Source of the DNA: Saccharomonospora cyanea NA-134
GTDB taxonomy: Bacteria > Actinomycetota > Actinomycetes > Mycobacteriales > Pseudonocardiaceae
Length of the DNA stretch: 64,000 nucleotides
Direction: 5' to 3'
Assembly (NCBI RefSeq): GCF_000244975.1
Contig: NZ_CM001440.1
Span: 1,353,538 to 1,417,537 of the forward strand
In this document: piece after piece, positions 33,163 to 41,346 of the stretch
How the letters are laid out: the number at the start of each line of letters is the position of its first letter
Numbering within the stretch: the first letter of the stretch is position 1
Program-made: the position numbers and the translations under genes
The notes under the pieces: generated by a model
The model's database searches: none
Told to the model about the DNA's origin: nothing
Seen by the model: only the letters and a program-made list of their open reading frames with translations

Positions 33163-34257
33163 ATGCGCGTAAAGCTGAAGGACTGCGCGTGGGAACGCCT
33201 CGGCGACGATCTCATCCTGGTGCACGACCCTCGGGAGGCGCTCACCCTCACGGACCCCGACGGCACCGTGCGGGCGCTCCTGGAGGCGTTGTCCGCCGCA
33301 CCCGCCACGGCGGAGGAACTGGCCGCGCGGTTGCGTGATCGTGGCCTTGACCTCACAGCGGAGGACGTACGTGACGGGTTGAAGGGGCTCGACTCACTCG
33401 GACTCGTGGAGAAGGCCGACGAACAGTGGCTCGGCGACCCCCGTCTCGACGAGCGGCACTTCTCGAACCTGACCTTCTTCGGCACCTACTCCTCGCTGGA
33501 GCGTTCGCGGGCTGACTTCGTCCGGAGGCTGCGGGATGCGCACGTGCTCGTGCTCGGGGTCGGTGGTGGAGGATCGTCCCTGGTCCAGTGCCTCGCGGGG
33601 TACGGGGTCGGCAGGCTCACCCTGGTGGACCGTGATGACGTCGCGCCCCGCAACTTCGCCCGCCAGTTCCTCTACCGGCACGCCGACATCGGCCGGTCGA
33701 AGGTGGACCGCGCCGCGGAGTGGGTGCGCGACTACGACCCCGACATCGAGGTGCGCACGGTCGACCGTTGGATCAGCGGCCCGGACGACCTCGCCGACCT
33801 GCTGGACGACGTCGACGTGGTCGCGGGCGGGCTCGACGGCGAGCACGACATCCACCTGGTGGTCAACGAGGCGGTGATGCGCGCCGGTGTCCCGCTGGTC
33901 TGCGGTGGTATGGGGCGCACCCAGGTGATGTACTGCTCCGTCGACCCGGGTGTCAGCCCGTGTCTGTTGTGCGACGAGTCCGACCAGCCGTCCCCCACCG
34001 AGCGAACCTCCGCGGGAGTCGCCCGCCGGCTTTCCCACGGTCTGGAACTCAACAACGCGTTGATCGCTCCCATCGCCATGCAGGTGGGGTCTCTCATCGC
34101 GTTGGAGGCGCTGCGGTACCTGACGGGATTCGAAGCACCGAGAGCCGCGGGCACGCGAGTCACATTGGACCTGCGCACGGGGCTGACGACCGAGACCGTG
34201 CCGTTCCCGCGCGACCCGGACTGCCGGGCGTGCGCGCTCGCGCCGGAGCGGCGATGA
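33163..34257 (+). CDS. E1/ThiF-like adenylyltransferase with N-terminal winged-helix domain
   Basis: 364-aa protein. Residues about 1-90 look like a PqqD/RRE-type winged helix (ILVHDPREALTLTDPDGTVRALLEAL, then AEELAARLRDRGLDLTAEDVRDGLKGLDSLGLVE), as in peptide-binding domains of RiPP enzymes. The E1 domain follows: nucleotide loop VLGVGGGGSSLVQCLAGYG (about 129-146), LTLVDRDDVAPRNFARQFLY, SKVDRAAEWV, and a zinc site of CLLC (267-270) with CRAC (354-357). It has no obvious catalytic thioester Cys outside the zinc pairs, as in MccB rather than ubiquitin E1. It should activate a carboxylate of the 18-aa peptide with ATP. GGGAG lies upstream; the ATG overlap with the protease gene indicates coupling. 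Confidence 0.85.
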   Translation: MRVKLKDCAWERLGDDLILVHDPREALTLTDPDGTVRALLEALSAAPATAEELAARLRDRGLDLTAEDVRDGLKGLDSLGLVEKADEQWLGDPRLDERHFSNLTFFGTYSSLERSRADFVRRLRDAHVLVLGVGGGGSSLVQCLAGYGVGRLTLVDRDDVAPRNFARQFLYRHADIGRSKVDRAAEWVRDYDPDIEVRTVDRWISGPDDLADLLDDVDVVAGGLDGEHDIHLVVNEAVMRAGVPLVCGGMGRTQVMYCSVDPGVSPCLLCDESDQPSPTERTSAGVARRLSHGLELNNALIAPIAMQVGSLIALEALRYLTGFEAPRAAGTRVTLDLRTGLTTETVPFPRDPDCRACALAPERR

Positions 34258-35489
34258 GCGCACCGAGCGAGAGCCGGGTGCGGCTGCGCCCGCTCAGCGT
34301 GGTGTCCGACGGCGACGAAGTCGTCGTCGGCGACCCCGAGTCGGGCACGTTCGTCACGATCCCACCCGTGGGCGGTGTCGTCGTGAGAGCGCTGCAACGG
34401 GGCGCGGGGCAGCGTGAGGCCGCCGAGGAGGCGGAGGCGTTCGCTGGAGAGCCGGTGGACGTCGCCGCGTTCGTGGAGGTGCTGCGCGAACTCGGATTCG
34501 TCGACGACGGCTCGGGCGAGCCACGGGAGGCCGAGCGAACGGCGGCCATCCAGAACAAGCGGTGGCTCGCCGGGCTGAGCCCCCGGGTGGCCGCGCCGTT
34601 CTTCGGCCGGGCCGCCTGGACGGTCTACGGCGTGTTGGCGTTGTTCTGCGTGGGCACCTTCCTCACCGTGCCCGGACTGTGGCCGTCGCCGGGTGAGGAC
34701 GCCTTCCTGACGGGCGACATCGGATCGAGCGCGTTGTTGCTGGTGCCGTTCGCGTTGCTGTCGATGGCGTTGCACGAGGGCGGCCACTGGCTCGCGGCGA
34801 GAGCGATCGGTATCAACGCCCGGTTCGGTGTGGACCGCCGGTCGGTGCTCCTCGTGTTCGAGACCGACCTGACACAGGTGTGGACGGTGCCACGCCGGAG
34901 GCGGTACGTGCCCCTGCTCGGTGGCCTCGCCGTCGACGTCGTCGTGCTGAGCCTGCTGCTGGGGGCGCGGTTGCTCGTCCACACGGGTGTGTGGACGCCG
35001 CCCGGGGTCGTCGACGCCACACTCGCCGTCTGGGTGTACGTGAAGCTGGCTGGCCTGCTGTGGCAGTGCATGGTGTTCCTGCGCAGTGACCTCTACGCGG
35101 TGCTGGTGAACGCGCTGGGCTGCCGGAACCTCTGGCGGGTCAAGACACTGTTGCTGCGGCGGGCGTTCGGACGGCTCACCGCCGAACAGCGGGCCGAACT
35201 CGCCGGCGCGGCGCCGGCGGACGTCCGGGCCGGGCTGTGGTTCCGCTGGGTGTGGCTGGCCGGTTCGGCCGGGGTCCTCGCGTGGTTCGCGGTGTTCGCG
35301 TTGCCACCGATCGTCACGGTGGTGGACTGGGCGGCGGACATGCTCGCGGGAGGACCGCTGTCGGGCCGGTTCTGGTACGGGGCGCTGTGCGCGGGACTGC
35401 TGTTGCTGCCGCAGGTTCTCGTCGTCGTGGTGGCGGTCAAGCAGGTGCTTCGGAGACGTGCCGAACGCCGCGCGGAGGCGAGTCGATGA
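34254..35489 (+). CDS. M50-family membrane metalloprotease with PqqD-like N-terminus
   Basis: 411-aa integral membrane protein. Residues about 8-85 form a PqqD-like domain (GDEVVVGDPESGTFVTIPPVGGVVVRALQ, then VDVAAFVEVLRELGFVDD). A linker and six to seven hydrophobic segments follow, with the zinc motif LHEGGHWLAARAIG (HExxH, about residues 174-178) and a candidate third ligand Asp in FLRSDLYAVLVNALG (about residue 278). Members of this group accompany peptide-modification genes and probably cleave or release a modified peptide at the membrane, perhaps with export. ATGA overlap with the E1-like gene. It converges on the Map gene with only 4 nt between stops. Confidence 0.85.
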   Translation: MSAPSESRVRLRPLSVVSDGDEVVVGDPESGTFVTIPPVGGVVVRALQRGAGQREAAEEAEAFAGEPVDVAAFVEVLRELGFVDDGSGEPREAERTAAIQNKRWLAGLSPRVAAPFFGRAAWTVYGVLALFCVGTFLTVPGLWPSPGEDAFLTGDIGSSALLLVPFALLSMALHEGGHWLAARAIGINARFGVDRRSVLLVFETDLTQVWTVPRRRRYVPLLGGLAVDVVVLSLLLGARLLVHTGVWTPPGVVDATLAVWVYVKLAGLLWQCMVFLRSDLYAVLVNALGCRNLWRVKTLLLRRAFGRLTAEQRAELAGAAPADVRAGLWFRWVWLAGSAGVLAWFAVFALPPIVTVVDWAADMLAGGPLSGRFWYGALCAGLLLLPQVLVVVVAVKQVLRRRAERRAEASR

Positions 35490-35493
35490 CGTC

Positions 35494-36270
35494 TCACTCC
35501 CCGTCGCCGAGCCGGGTGAGGACCACGGGCCCGTCCTCGGTGATCGCGACCGTGTGCTCCGAGTGCGCCGTGCGCGAGCCGTCGGCCGAGCGGATGGTCC
35601 AGCCGTCGGGGTCCATGACGATCCGGGCGCTGCCCGCGGTGAACCACGGTTCCAGCGCGAGTGTCATCCCCGGACGCAGCAGCAGTCCCCGGCCGGGACG
35701 GCCCCGGTTGGGCACGTGCGGGTCCTCGTGCATGGTGCGGCCCAATCCGTGTCCGCCGAACTCGGTGTTGACCCCGTAGCCGTGGGCCGCCGCCACCGCT
35801 CCGATGGCCGCCGAGACGTCACCGAGCCGGTTGCCCGGCCGTGCCGCCTCGATGCCCGCGGCCAGTGCCTCCTCGGTGGCGCGCACGAGCCGGACGTCCG
35901 CCTCGGCGGGGGTGCCCACGACGACGGTGACGGCGGCGTCGGCCACCCACCCGTCGATCGCGACGGCCAGGTCCATGCTGAGGACGTCGCCGTCGCGCAG
36001 AACGTAGTCGTGGGGCAGGCCGTGCAGCACGGCGTCGTTGACGGACAGGCAGACGGTGTTGCGGAACGGGCCGCGACCGAACGACGGCGCGTAGTCCCAG
36101 TAGCAGGACTCGGCGCCGCGGTCGCGGATCAACGTCCGGGTGTGGTGTTCGAGGTCCAGCAGGTTCACGCCGACGGCGGCCTTGGCCCGCAGCTCGGCGA
36201 GCACCTGGGCGACGAACGCCCCGGTGGTGCGCATCCGCTCGATCTCGGCGGGGGACTTCAACTCGATCAT
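35494..36270 (-). CDS. map: type I methionine aminopeptidase paralogue
   Basis: 258-aa pita-bread enzyme. Metal ligands: Asp in GDVLSMDLAVAIDGWVADAAVTV, His in TEFGGHGLGRTMHE, Glu in TLALEPWFTAG and Glu in SRTAHSEHTVAITEDG. The substrate His is in VLHGLPHDY. It removes the initiator Met. It is divergent from an XRE regulator and preceded by the operator GGTAT-N4-ATACC. The ribosome site AAGGAG is 8 nt before the ATG. Most genomes of this group also carry a housekeeping map elsewhere (established pattern; not visible here), so this is probably a regulated second copy. Confidence 0.92.
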   Translation of the reverse strand: MIELKSPAEIERMRTTGAFVAQVLAELRAKAAVGVNLLDLEHHTRTLIRDRGAESCYWDYAPSFGRGPFRNTVCLSVNDAVLHGLPHDYVLRDGDVLSMDLAVAIDGWVADAAVTVVVGTPAEADVRLVRATEEALAAGIEAARPGNRLGDVSAAIGAVAAAHGYGVNTEFGGHGLGRTMHEDPHVPNRGRPGRGLLLRPGMTLALEPWFTAGSARIVMDPDGWTIRSADGSRTAHSEHTVAITEDGPVVLTRLGDGE

Positions 36271-36286
36271 GTGACGCTCCTTGAAT

Positions 36287-36300
36287 GGTATAAAAATACC
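36287..36300. promoter_or_regulatory. operator 1 for XRE/Map pair
   Basis: GGTAT-AAAA-ATACC, a perfect 5-bp inverted repeat with 4-nt centre, just upstream of the Map ribosome site. It has the same arms and spacing as operator 2 (36326-36339), with centres 39 bp apart. Confidence 0.65.
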
Positions 36301-36320
36301 GGCGCGTCGCAGAGTAGCAC

Positions 36321-36350
36321 TTGTCGGTATTTGTATACCGACCCTACCCT
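36321..36350 (+). promoter_or_regulatory. XRE promoter, leaderless, with operator 2
   Basis: TTGTCG (36321-36326) and TACCCT (36345-36350) are 18 nt apart and would start transcription at or next to the ATG at 36357. The spacer contains operator 2 (CGGTAT-TTGT-ATACCG, 36325-36340), so the regulator would block its own promoter. Confidence 0.45.
36326..36339. promoter_or_regulatory. operator 2 for XRE/Map pair
   Basis: GGTAT-TTGT-ATACC, flanked by C and G to make 6-bp arms. It lies inside the XRE promoter spacer. Confidence 0.65.
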
Positions 36351-36356
36351 GGTCGC

Positions 36357-36623
36357 ATGGTGCGTCTGCCGCTCACACCCGAGCAGGTCCAGGCCGGGGC
36401 CCGCCTCGGAGCGTTGTTGCGCGAACTCCGGCGCGACCGCGGTCTCGACGAGGTCGCCCGTGGGGCCGGTATGTCCCCGGAGACCCTGCGCAAGATCGAG
36501 ACGGGGCGGCTGCCGAGTCCGGCGTTCGGCACGGTCGTGCGGCTGGCGGACGCCCTCGGCGTGTCCGTGGAGGAACTGGCCGACGTCTGGCGCGGCGGGG
36601 GAGCGTTCGAGGTCGCGTCCTGA
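36357..36623 (+). CDS. XRE-family HTH regulator
   Basis: 88-aa DNA-binding protein. The five-helix XRE fold covers residues about 12-72: ARLGALLRELRRDRGLDEVARGAGMSPETLRKIETGRLPSPAFGTVVRLADALGVSVEELADVW. No effector domain is present, so it probably acts as a simple repressor. ATG at 36357 coincides with the predicted start point; an upstream ATG at 36321 lies within the promoter. It is divergent from map across two GGTAT-N4-ATACC palindromes and is likely to regulate both genes. Confidence 0.88.
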   Translation: MVRLPLTPEQVQAGARLGALLRELRRDRGLDEVARGAGMSPETLRKIETGRLPSPAFGTVVRLADALGVSVEELADVWRGGGAFEVAS

Positions 36624-36780
36624 CCGGGCTCTCGCCGCGCCGTCGGGGCGAGCGGGGTGGCGTCCGTGCCCGCCAGGATTGGCACGCCTGCCTCGTGCAG
36701 CACCCGTGCGGCGCCCACCGCTGTGGCGCCGCACTCGGGAACCTCGCTCCCGATGTGGCACTGTGGATGGACGGAGGCAA
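36624..36780 (-). pseudogene. amidohydrolase remnant
   Basis: The minus-strand frame reads HIGSEVPECGATAVGAARVLHEAGVPILAGTDATP. AGVPILAGTDA is the C-terminal metal-site signature of imidazolonepropionase-like amidohydrolases. There is no start, no upstream domain and no downstream continuation; the frame runs on into unrelated sequence across the XRE gene. Best seen as a decayed fragment of about 50 codons. The rest of 36780-36903 has no recognisable content. Confidence 0.5.
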
Positions 36781-36903
36781 GGGCCCGCGACGAGCCTGCG
36801 CCCGATCCACGGCGCGGACGACGGCGAACCGTCGGTGACGGCCCTCCACGACGGGTCGCCGTTCGCGGTCCCGATGCTGGACCTGACCGCGAACGGCGTG
36901 ACT

Positions 36904-37938
36904 TCACTCCCGGACCGGGCACGCGGCGGTGGAGCCGCGCACGACGAGTTCCGGCTGGAACAGGTACTCCTCCGTGGGAGGTGCGGCGCCGGCGATCTCG
37001 TCCAGCAACGTGCGCACCGCCGCGGTGACCATCGCGGTCACCTGCTGCTGGATGGTGGTCAGCGGTGGATCGGTGAACGCGATGAGCGGCGAGTCGTCGT
37101 AGCCGACCACGGAGAAGTCCCTCGGCACCTCCAGCCCGCGCCTGCGGGCCACGCGGATCGCGCCGAGAGCCATCAGGTCGCTGCCGCACACCACCGCCGT
37201 GCAGTCCCGCTCCAGCAGCGCCCAGGCCGCGGAGTGCCCGCCCTCGACGGAGAACAGGGTGTGCACGATGAGCTCGTCGACCTCGTCGGCACCGACCACG
37301 GGGGCCATGAGTTCGCGGAACTTCTCGGTCTTGCGCTGGACGGGGACGAACCGCTTCGGCCCCACGGCGAGCCCGATGCGTTCGTGGCCCAGTTCGCGCA
37401 GGTGAGTCAGCGCCAGTTCCACCGCCGCACCGTCGTCGTCGGAGAAGAACGGTGCCTTCACGTCAGGTGCGTACCCGTTGACGAACACGGCGGGAACCCC
37501 GCCCTCGATGAGCCGGCGGTACCGGTCGTGGTCGGCGGTGGTGTCGGCGTGCAGGCCCGACACGAACACGATGCCGGACACGCCCCGCGCGGTGAGCGTT
37601 TCGATGAACTCGTCCTCGGTGGCACCGCCGGGCGCCTGCGTGCACAGCACCGACCGGTAGCCGCGCATCACCAGCGTCCGGTCGATCACCTGGGCGAACG
37701 CCGGGAAGATCGGGTTGTCCAGCTCGGGGATGATCAACCCGATGAGGCCCGCGCTGCGCTGCCGCGCCCGGGCGGGGCGTTCGTAACCGAGCCGGTCCAT
37801 GGCCGCCAGCACGGCCTGCCGGGTGGCCGCGGCGACACCCGGCTTGCCGTTGAGCACGCGACTCACCGTCGCCTCGCTGACGTTCGCCAGCTCGGCGATG
37901 TCGGCGAGGCGAATACCGTCGAGTGAGCCCTTAACCAT
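36904..37938 (-). CDS. LacI-family regulator of the alpha-glucoside operon
   Basis: 344-aa regulator. The N-terminal LacI helix-turn-helix is IRLADIAELANVSEATVSRVLNGKPGVAAATRQAVLAAMDRLGY, with the hinge at about residue 60. The effector domain begins AGLIGLIIPELDNPIFPAFAQVIDR, with SDLMALGAIRVARRRGLEVPRDFSVVGYDDSPL as usual. It should bind a maltose- or trehalose-like inducer. ATG at 37938 overlaps the GH13 stop by 8 nt, making it the last gene of the operon it presumably represses. Confidence 0.92.
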   Translation of the reverse strand: MVKGSLDGIRLADIAELANVSEATVSRVLNGKPGVAAATRQAVLAAMDRLGYERPARARQRSAGLIGLIIPELDNPIFPAFAQVIDRTLVMRGYRSVLCTQAPGGATEDEFIETLTARGVSGIVFVSGLHADTTADHDRYRRLIEGGVPAVFVNGYAPDVKAPFFSDDDGAAVELALTHLRELGHERIGLAVGPKRFVPVQRKTEKFRELMAPVVGADEVDELIVHTLFSVEGGHSAAWALLERDCTAVVCGSDLMALGAIRVARRRGLEVPRDFSVVGYDDSPLIAFTDPPLTTIQQQVTAMVTAAVRTLLDEIAGAAPPTEEYLFQPELVVRGSTAACPVRE

Positions 37939-39499
37939 CCACGTCTCCGCTCCACCACACGGCACTCTCCGGCGGCAGCGTCACCGTGTCGCCGGCGATG
38001 TCGAGTTCCGAGGCCGGGCAACTCGCCAGCCGCACCGTCCCCGGACGGTCGACCGTCACCGGTGACGACGAGAAGTTCACCGTGCACGTGAAAGCCGATC
38101 CCCGCCGGAAGACGAGCACGTCGTCGGGCGAGGCGCCCCACGCGAGGCCCTCCGCCGGAAGATCACGGCGCTGCCGCAGAGCCTCACGGTACAGCGACAG
38201 CGTGGAGTCCGGGTCGTCGCGCTGGGCTTCGACGGTGAACTCCGCCCAGTGCCGGGGCTGTGGCAGCCACGACGAGCCGCCGAACCCGAACGGCGGTTCC
38301 GTGCCCGACCACGGCAGCGGCACCCGGCAGCCGTCACGCCCCCGGTCGGTGTGCCCGGAACGCTCCCAGACCGGGTCGGCGAGCACCTCGTCCGGCAGGT
38401 CGGTGACCTCCTCCAAGCCCAGTTCCTCGCCCTGGTACACGTACACCGAACCCGGCAACGCCATGGTGAGCAGGGCGGCGGCCCTGGCCCGGCGCAGCCC
38501 CCGCTCCCCGCCGCCGTAGCGGGTGACGTGCCGCTGGACGTCGTGGTTGGACAGCACCCATGTCGAAGGGGCGTTCACGCCGGCCACGGCCGCCAGTGAC
38601 TCGTCGACGACCCGGCGGAACGCCGCTGCCGACCAGTCCGCCTCGACGTAGTGGAAGTTGAACGCCTGGTGCAGCTCGTCCGGCCGCAGGTAGCGGGCCA
38701 GCCGTTCGGCACTCGGCACCCACGCCTCCGCGACGCCGATGCGCTCGCCGGGGTAGGAGTCGAGGATCTTCCGCCACTCGCGGTAGATCTCGTGCACGCC
38801 GTCCTGGTCGAAGTACGGCAACGGTCGCGAGGTGAGCAGCGACGCCTGGTCGGTGCACGCGGCGTCGGGCAACCCGTCCGCCTTCACCATGCCGTGGGCG
38901 ACGTCGATGCGGAAGCCGTCGACACCGCGGTCGAGCCAGAACCGCAGGATGCTCTCGAACTCCGCGCGCACCTCGGGGTTCTGCCAGTTCAGGTCGGGCT
39001 GGCCCGGGTCGAACAGGTGCAGGTACCACTGGCCGTCGGCCACCTGCGTCCACGCGGGACCACCGAAGATCGACTCCCAGTCGTTGGGCGGGCCGCCGTC
39101 CCGGCCGTCGCGGAAGAGGTACCGGTCGCGGGCGGGCGAGCCGGGGCCCGCCGCCAACGCCTCGACGAACCACGGGTGTTGCGACGACGTGTGGTTGGGC
39201 ACCACGTCGACGATGACCTTCAACCCACGGTCGTGTGCCTCGGTGACCAGGGCCTCGGCGTCGGAGAGCTCACCGAAGACCGGGTCGACGGCGCGGTAGT
39301 CGGCCACGTCGTAGCCGCCGTCGGCCATGGGGGAGGTGTAGAACGGGGTCAGCCACACGGCGTCCACACCGAGGTCGGCCAGGTGGTCGAGCCTCGACCG
39401 CACGCCCGGCAGGTCCCCGACGCCGTCGCCGTTGCCGTCGGCGAAGCTGCGCACGTACACCTGGTAGATCGCCGCGGTGCGCCACCACTCGTTGCTCAT
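37931..39499 (-). CDS. GH13 alpha-glucosidase
   Basis: 522-aa (beta/alpha)8 glycosidase of the oligo-1,6-/alpha-glucosidase subfamily. It starts WWRTAAIYQVYVRSFADGNGDGVGDLPGV. The conserved regions are VDVVPNHTS, DGFRIDVAHG (nucleophile Asp about 199), IGVAEAWV (acid/base Glu) and VLSNHDVQRH (third Asp). Intracellular, no signal peptide. Cleaves imported maltose, isomaltose or related alpha-glucosides to glucose. It sits 9 nt downstream of the MalG-like permease gene and overlaps the LacI regulator, so uptake and hydrolysis are made together. Confidence 0.93.
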   Translation of the reverse strand: MSNEWWRTAAIYQVYVRSFADGNGDGVGDLPGVRSRLDHLADLGVDAVWLTPFYTSPMADGGYDVADYRAVDPVFGELSDAEALVTEAHDRGLKVIVDVVPNHTSSQHPWFVEALAAGPGSPARDRYLFRDGRDGGPPNDWESIFGGPAWTQVADGQWYLHLFDPGQPDLNWQNPEVRAEFESILRFWLDRGVDGFRIDVAHGMVKADGLPDAACTDQASLLTSRPLPYFDQDGVHEIYREWRKILDSYPGERIGVAEAWVPSAERLARYLRPDELHQAFNFHYVEADWSAAAFRRVVDESLAAVAGVNAPSTWVLSNHDVQRHVTRYGGGERGLRRARAAALLTMALPGSVYVYQGEELGLEEVTDLPDEVLADPVWERSGHTDRGRDGCRVPLPWSGTEPPFGFGGSSWLPQPRHWAEFTVEAQRDDPDSTLSLYREALRQRRDLPAEGLAWGASPDDVLVFRRGSAFTCTVNFSSSPVTVDRPGTVRLASCPASELDIAGDTVTLPPESAVWWSGDVDG

Positions 39500-39508
39500 G
39501 GTTTCCTT

Positions 39509-40357
39509 TCAGCTCTTGACGCCGCCCGCCGTGAGCCCGGCGACGAGATGACGTTGGACGAGGAAGAACACGATCGCCGACGGCACCATGACCACGACGG
39601 AGCTCGCCGTGAGCAGCCCCCACTCGGCCTTGAAGTCGCTGACGAACGTCGCCATACCCACCGGGAGCGTGTAGTGCTCCTCGCTCTGCATGAACACACC
39701 CGCGAAGGCCACCTCGCCCCACGCGGTGATGAAGGAGTAGAAGACCGTCACCGCGATGCCCGGCTTCGCCAGGGGCACGACGAGACGCCAGAACGTGCCG
39801 AACGGGCTGAGCCCGTCGACGCGCCCCGCCTCGTCGATCGACACCGGAATCGTGTCGAAGTAGCCCTTGAGCATCCACGCGCAGTACGGCACCGCCACGG
39901 TGGAGGACGCGAGCACCAGACCGCCGTAGGAGTCGAGCAGACCCAGTTCCGACAGCACGTTGTACAGCGGCACGATCAGCACGGCCGCCGGGAACATCTG
40001 GGTGATGAGGAACGACCACATCAGCGGCCGCTTGCCCGGAAACCGCATGCGGGAGGCCGCGTAACCCGCCGTGGCCGCGATCAGCACCGCGAACACGGTG
40101 GTGGCCGTCGCCACGATCAGCGAGTTCAGGAACCACGTCGTGAACTGCGTTTCGCCGAACACCTGGGAGTAGTTGTCGAGGCCGAGCGTGCCGAGCTCGT
40201 CGGGCCGGGTCCAGGTGCCGCGGTCGGTCTTGAGCGACGTCAGGGCCACCCACGCCACCGGAAACACCGCGACGACACTCGCGAGCACCAGAGTGGTGTG
40301 CAGCGCCGTGGACGACAGCACGCTGCGCTGGTCCCTGCGGCGCACCTTCTCGGTCAT
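39509..40357 (-). CDS. carbohydrate ABC permease, MalG type
   Basis: 282-aa inner-membrane protein with six helices. The EAA loop toward the C-terminus reads PVSIDEAGRVDGLSPFGTFWRLVVPLAKPG, which contacts the ATPase. N-terminal motif LHTTLVLASVVAVFPVAWVALTSLK. Partners the MalF-type permease encoded upstream (four-base overlap). No ATPase gene is present in this operon, so a shared MsiK-type ATPase encoded elsewhere must energise it. Confidence 0.93.
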   Translation of the reverse strand: MTEKVRRRDQRSVLSSTALHTTLVLASVVAVFPVAWVALTSLKTDRGTWTRPDELGTLGLDNYSQVFGETQFTTWFLNSLIVATATTVFAVLIAATAGYAASRMRFPGKRPLMWSFLITQMFPAAVLIVPLYNVLSELGLLDSYGGLVLASSTVAVPYCAWMLKGYFDTIPVSIDEAGRVDGLSPFGTFWRLVVPLAKPGIAVTVFYSFITAWGEVAFAGVFMQSEEHYTLPVGMATFVSDFKAEWGLLTASSVVVMVPSAIVFFLVQRHLVAGLTAGGVKS

Positions 40358-41346
40358 GACAGCACCTCACTCGACTGCCGGTCGAGCCAGCGGCGGTAGA
40401 AGAACGCGAACACCACGAGCATGGACGCGATGAGCGCACCGTAGGTGGCCGCGCCCGCGTAGTCCCGGATTCCCTGGAACGCCCGCTCGTAGGCCTCGGT
40501 GACGAGGATGTTCGTCGCTCCGCCCGGACCGCCTCCCGTGAGCAGGGCGATGACGGCGAACTGGTTGAACGTCCAGATGGTGCCGAGCAGGATCACCGTC
40601 CCGGACACGGGCCGCAGGCCCGGCAGGGTGACGGCACGGAACCGTTGCCACGGTGTCGCACCGTCCATTTCGGCCGCCTCGTACAGCTCCCTGGGTACCG
40701 TCTGCAGTCCGCCCAGCAGCGCCACCATCATGAACGGCACCCCCAGCCAGACGTTCACGAGGATCACCGCGATCTTGGCGGCCGTCGGGTCACCCAGCCA
40801 GTCGACGCTGTCGATCCCGACGGCACCCAGCAGTGCGTTGAGCACGCCGCCTTCGGTGTTCAGCATGAGGCGCCACGCGAACGCGGCCACGAACGGTGGC
40901 ACCGCCCAGGGCAGGATCAGCAGCATCCGGTAGACCGAGCGACCCTTCAAGGCCCGGTTGAGCAACAGCGCCAGCCCGAGCCCGAGTGAGTAGTGCAGGA
41001 CGACGCACGTGACCGTCCACACCAGAGTCCACACGAGCCGCGAGTAGAACGCGCCCTCGACACCGGACAACACGTCGACGTAGTTGGCCAGGCCGACGAA
41101 CTCGTAGGTCGCCTCGATCTCGTTGACGCCGATCGTGCGCGCGCTGTTCATCTCGTTGGCGTTGGTCAGGGAGAGGTACACGCCCTGGGCCAGCGGGTAG
41201 AACACGAGCACGGCGAGCACCAGCACGACCGGGGCCACCATCGCCCACGCGTACCAGTGCCTGCTCATCCTGTCGCGCAGGCGCCCGCGGGGCGGCACCG
41301 CTTCGGGTGCCGCCCCGGCAGGGGGACGAACGGCCGTCGTCGTCAT
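40354..41346 (-). CDS. carbohydrate ABC permease, MalF type
   Basis: 330-aa protein with a cytoplasmic N-terminus of about 35 residues and six to seven helices (MVAPVVLVLAVLVFYPLAQGVYLSLTNAN...). The EAA loop is PRELYEAAEMDGATPWQRFRAVTLPGLRP. The first periplasmic loop is short, unlike enterobacterial MalF, as is usual in Gram-positives. ATG at 41346 overlaps the binding-protein stop by four bases. Forms the channel with the downstream MalG-type protein. Confidence 0.93.
   Translation of the reverse strand: MTTTAVRPPAGAAPEAVPPRGRLRDRMSRHWYAWAMVAPVVLVLAVLVFYPLAQGVYLSLTNANEMNSARTIGVNEIEATYEFVGLANYVDVLSGVEGAFYSRLVWTLVWTVTCVVLHYSLGLGLALLLNRALKGRSVYRMLLILPWAVPPFVAAFAWRLMLNTEGGVLNALLGAVGIDSVDWLGDPTAAKIAVILVNVWLGVPFMMVALLGGLQTVPRELYEAAEMDGATPWQRFRAVTLPGLRPVSGTVILLGTIWTFNQFAVIALLTGGGPGGATNILVTEAYERAFQGIRDYAGAATYGALIASMLVVFAFFYRRWLDRQSSEVLS

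Noticed and set aside
30022-35489. Locus considered as a thiamine or molybdopterin sulfur-transfer unit because of the ThiF-like protein
   Set aside because: No ThiS/MoaD-like protein with C-terminal GG, no ThiG/MoaE partner, and the PqqD-like M50 protease and SARP do not fit cofactor biosynthesis.
35458-37926. 822-codon open frame on the plus strand
   Set aside because: Crosses map, the promoter region and the LacI gene antisense; no domain is visible and true genes occupy the opposite strand.
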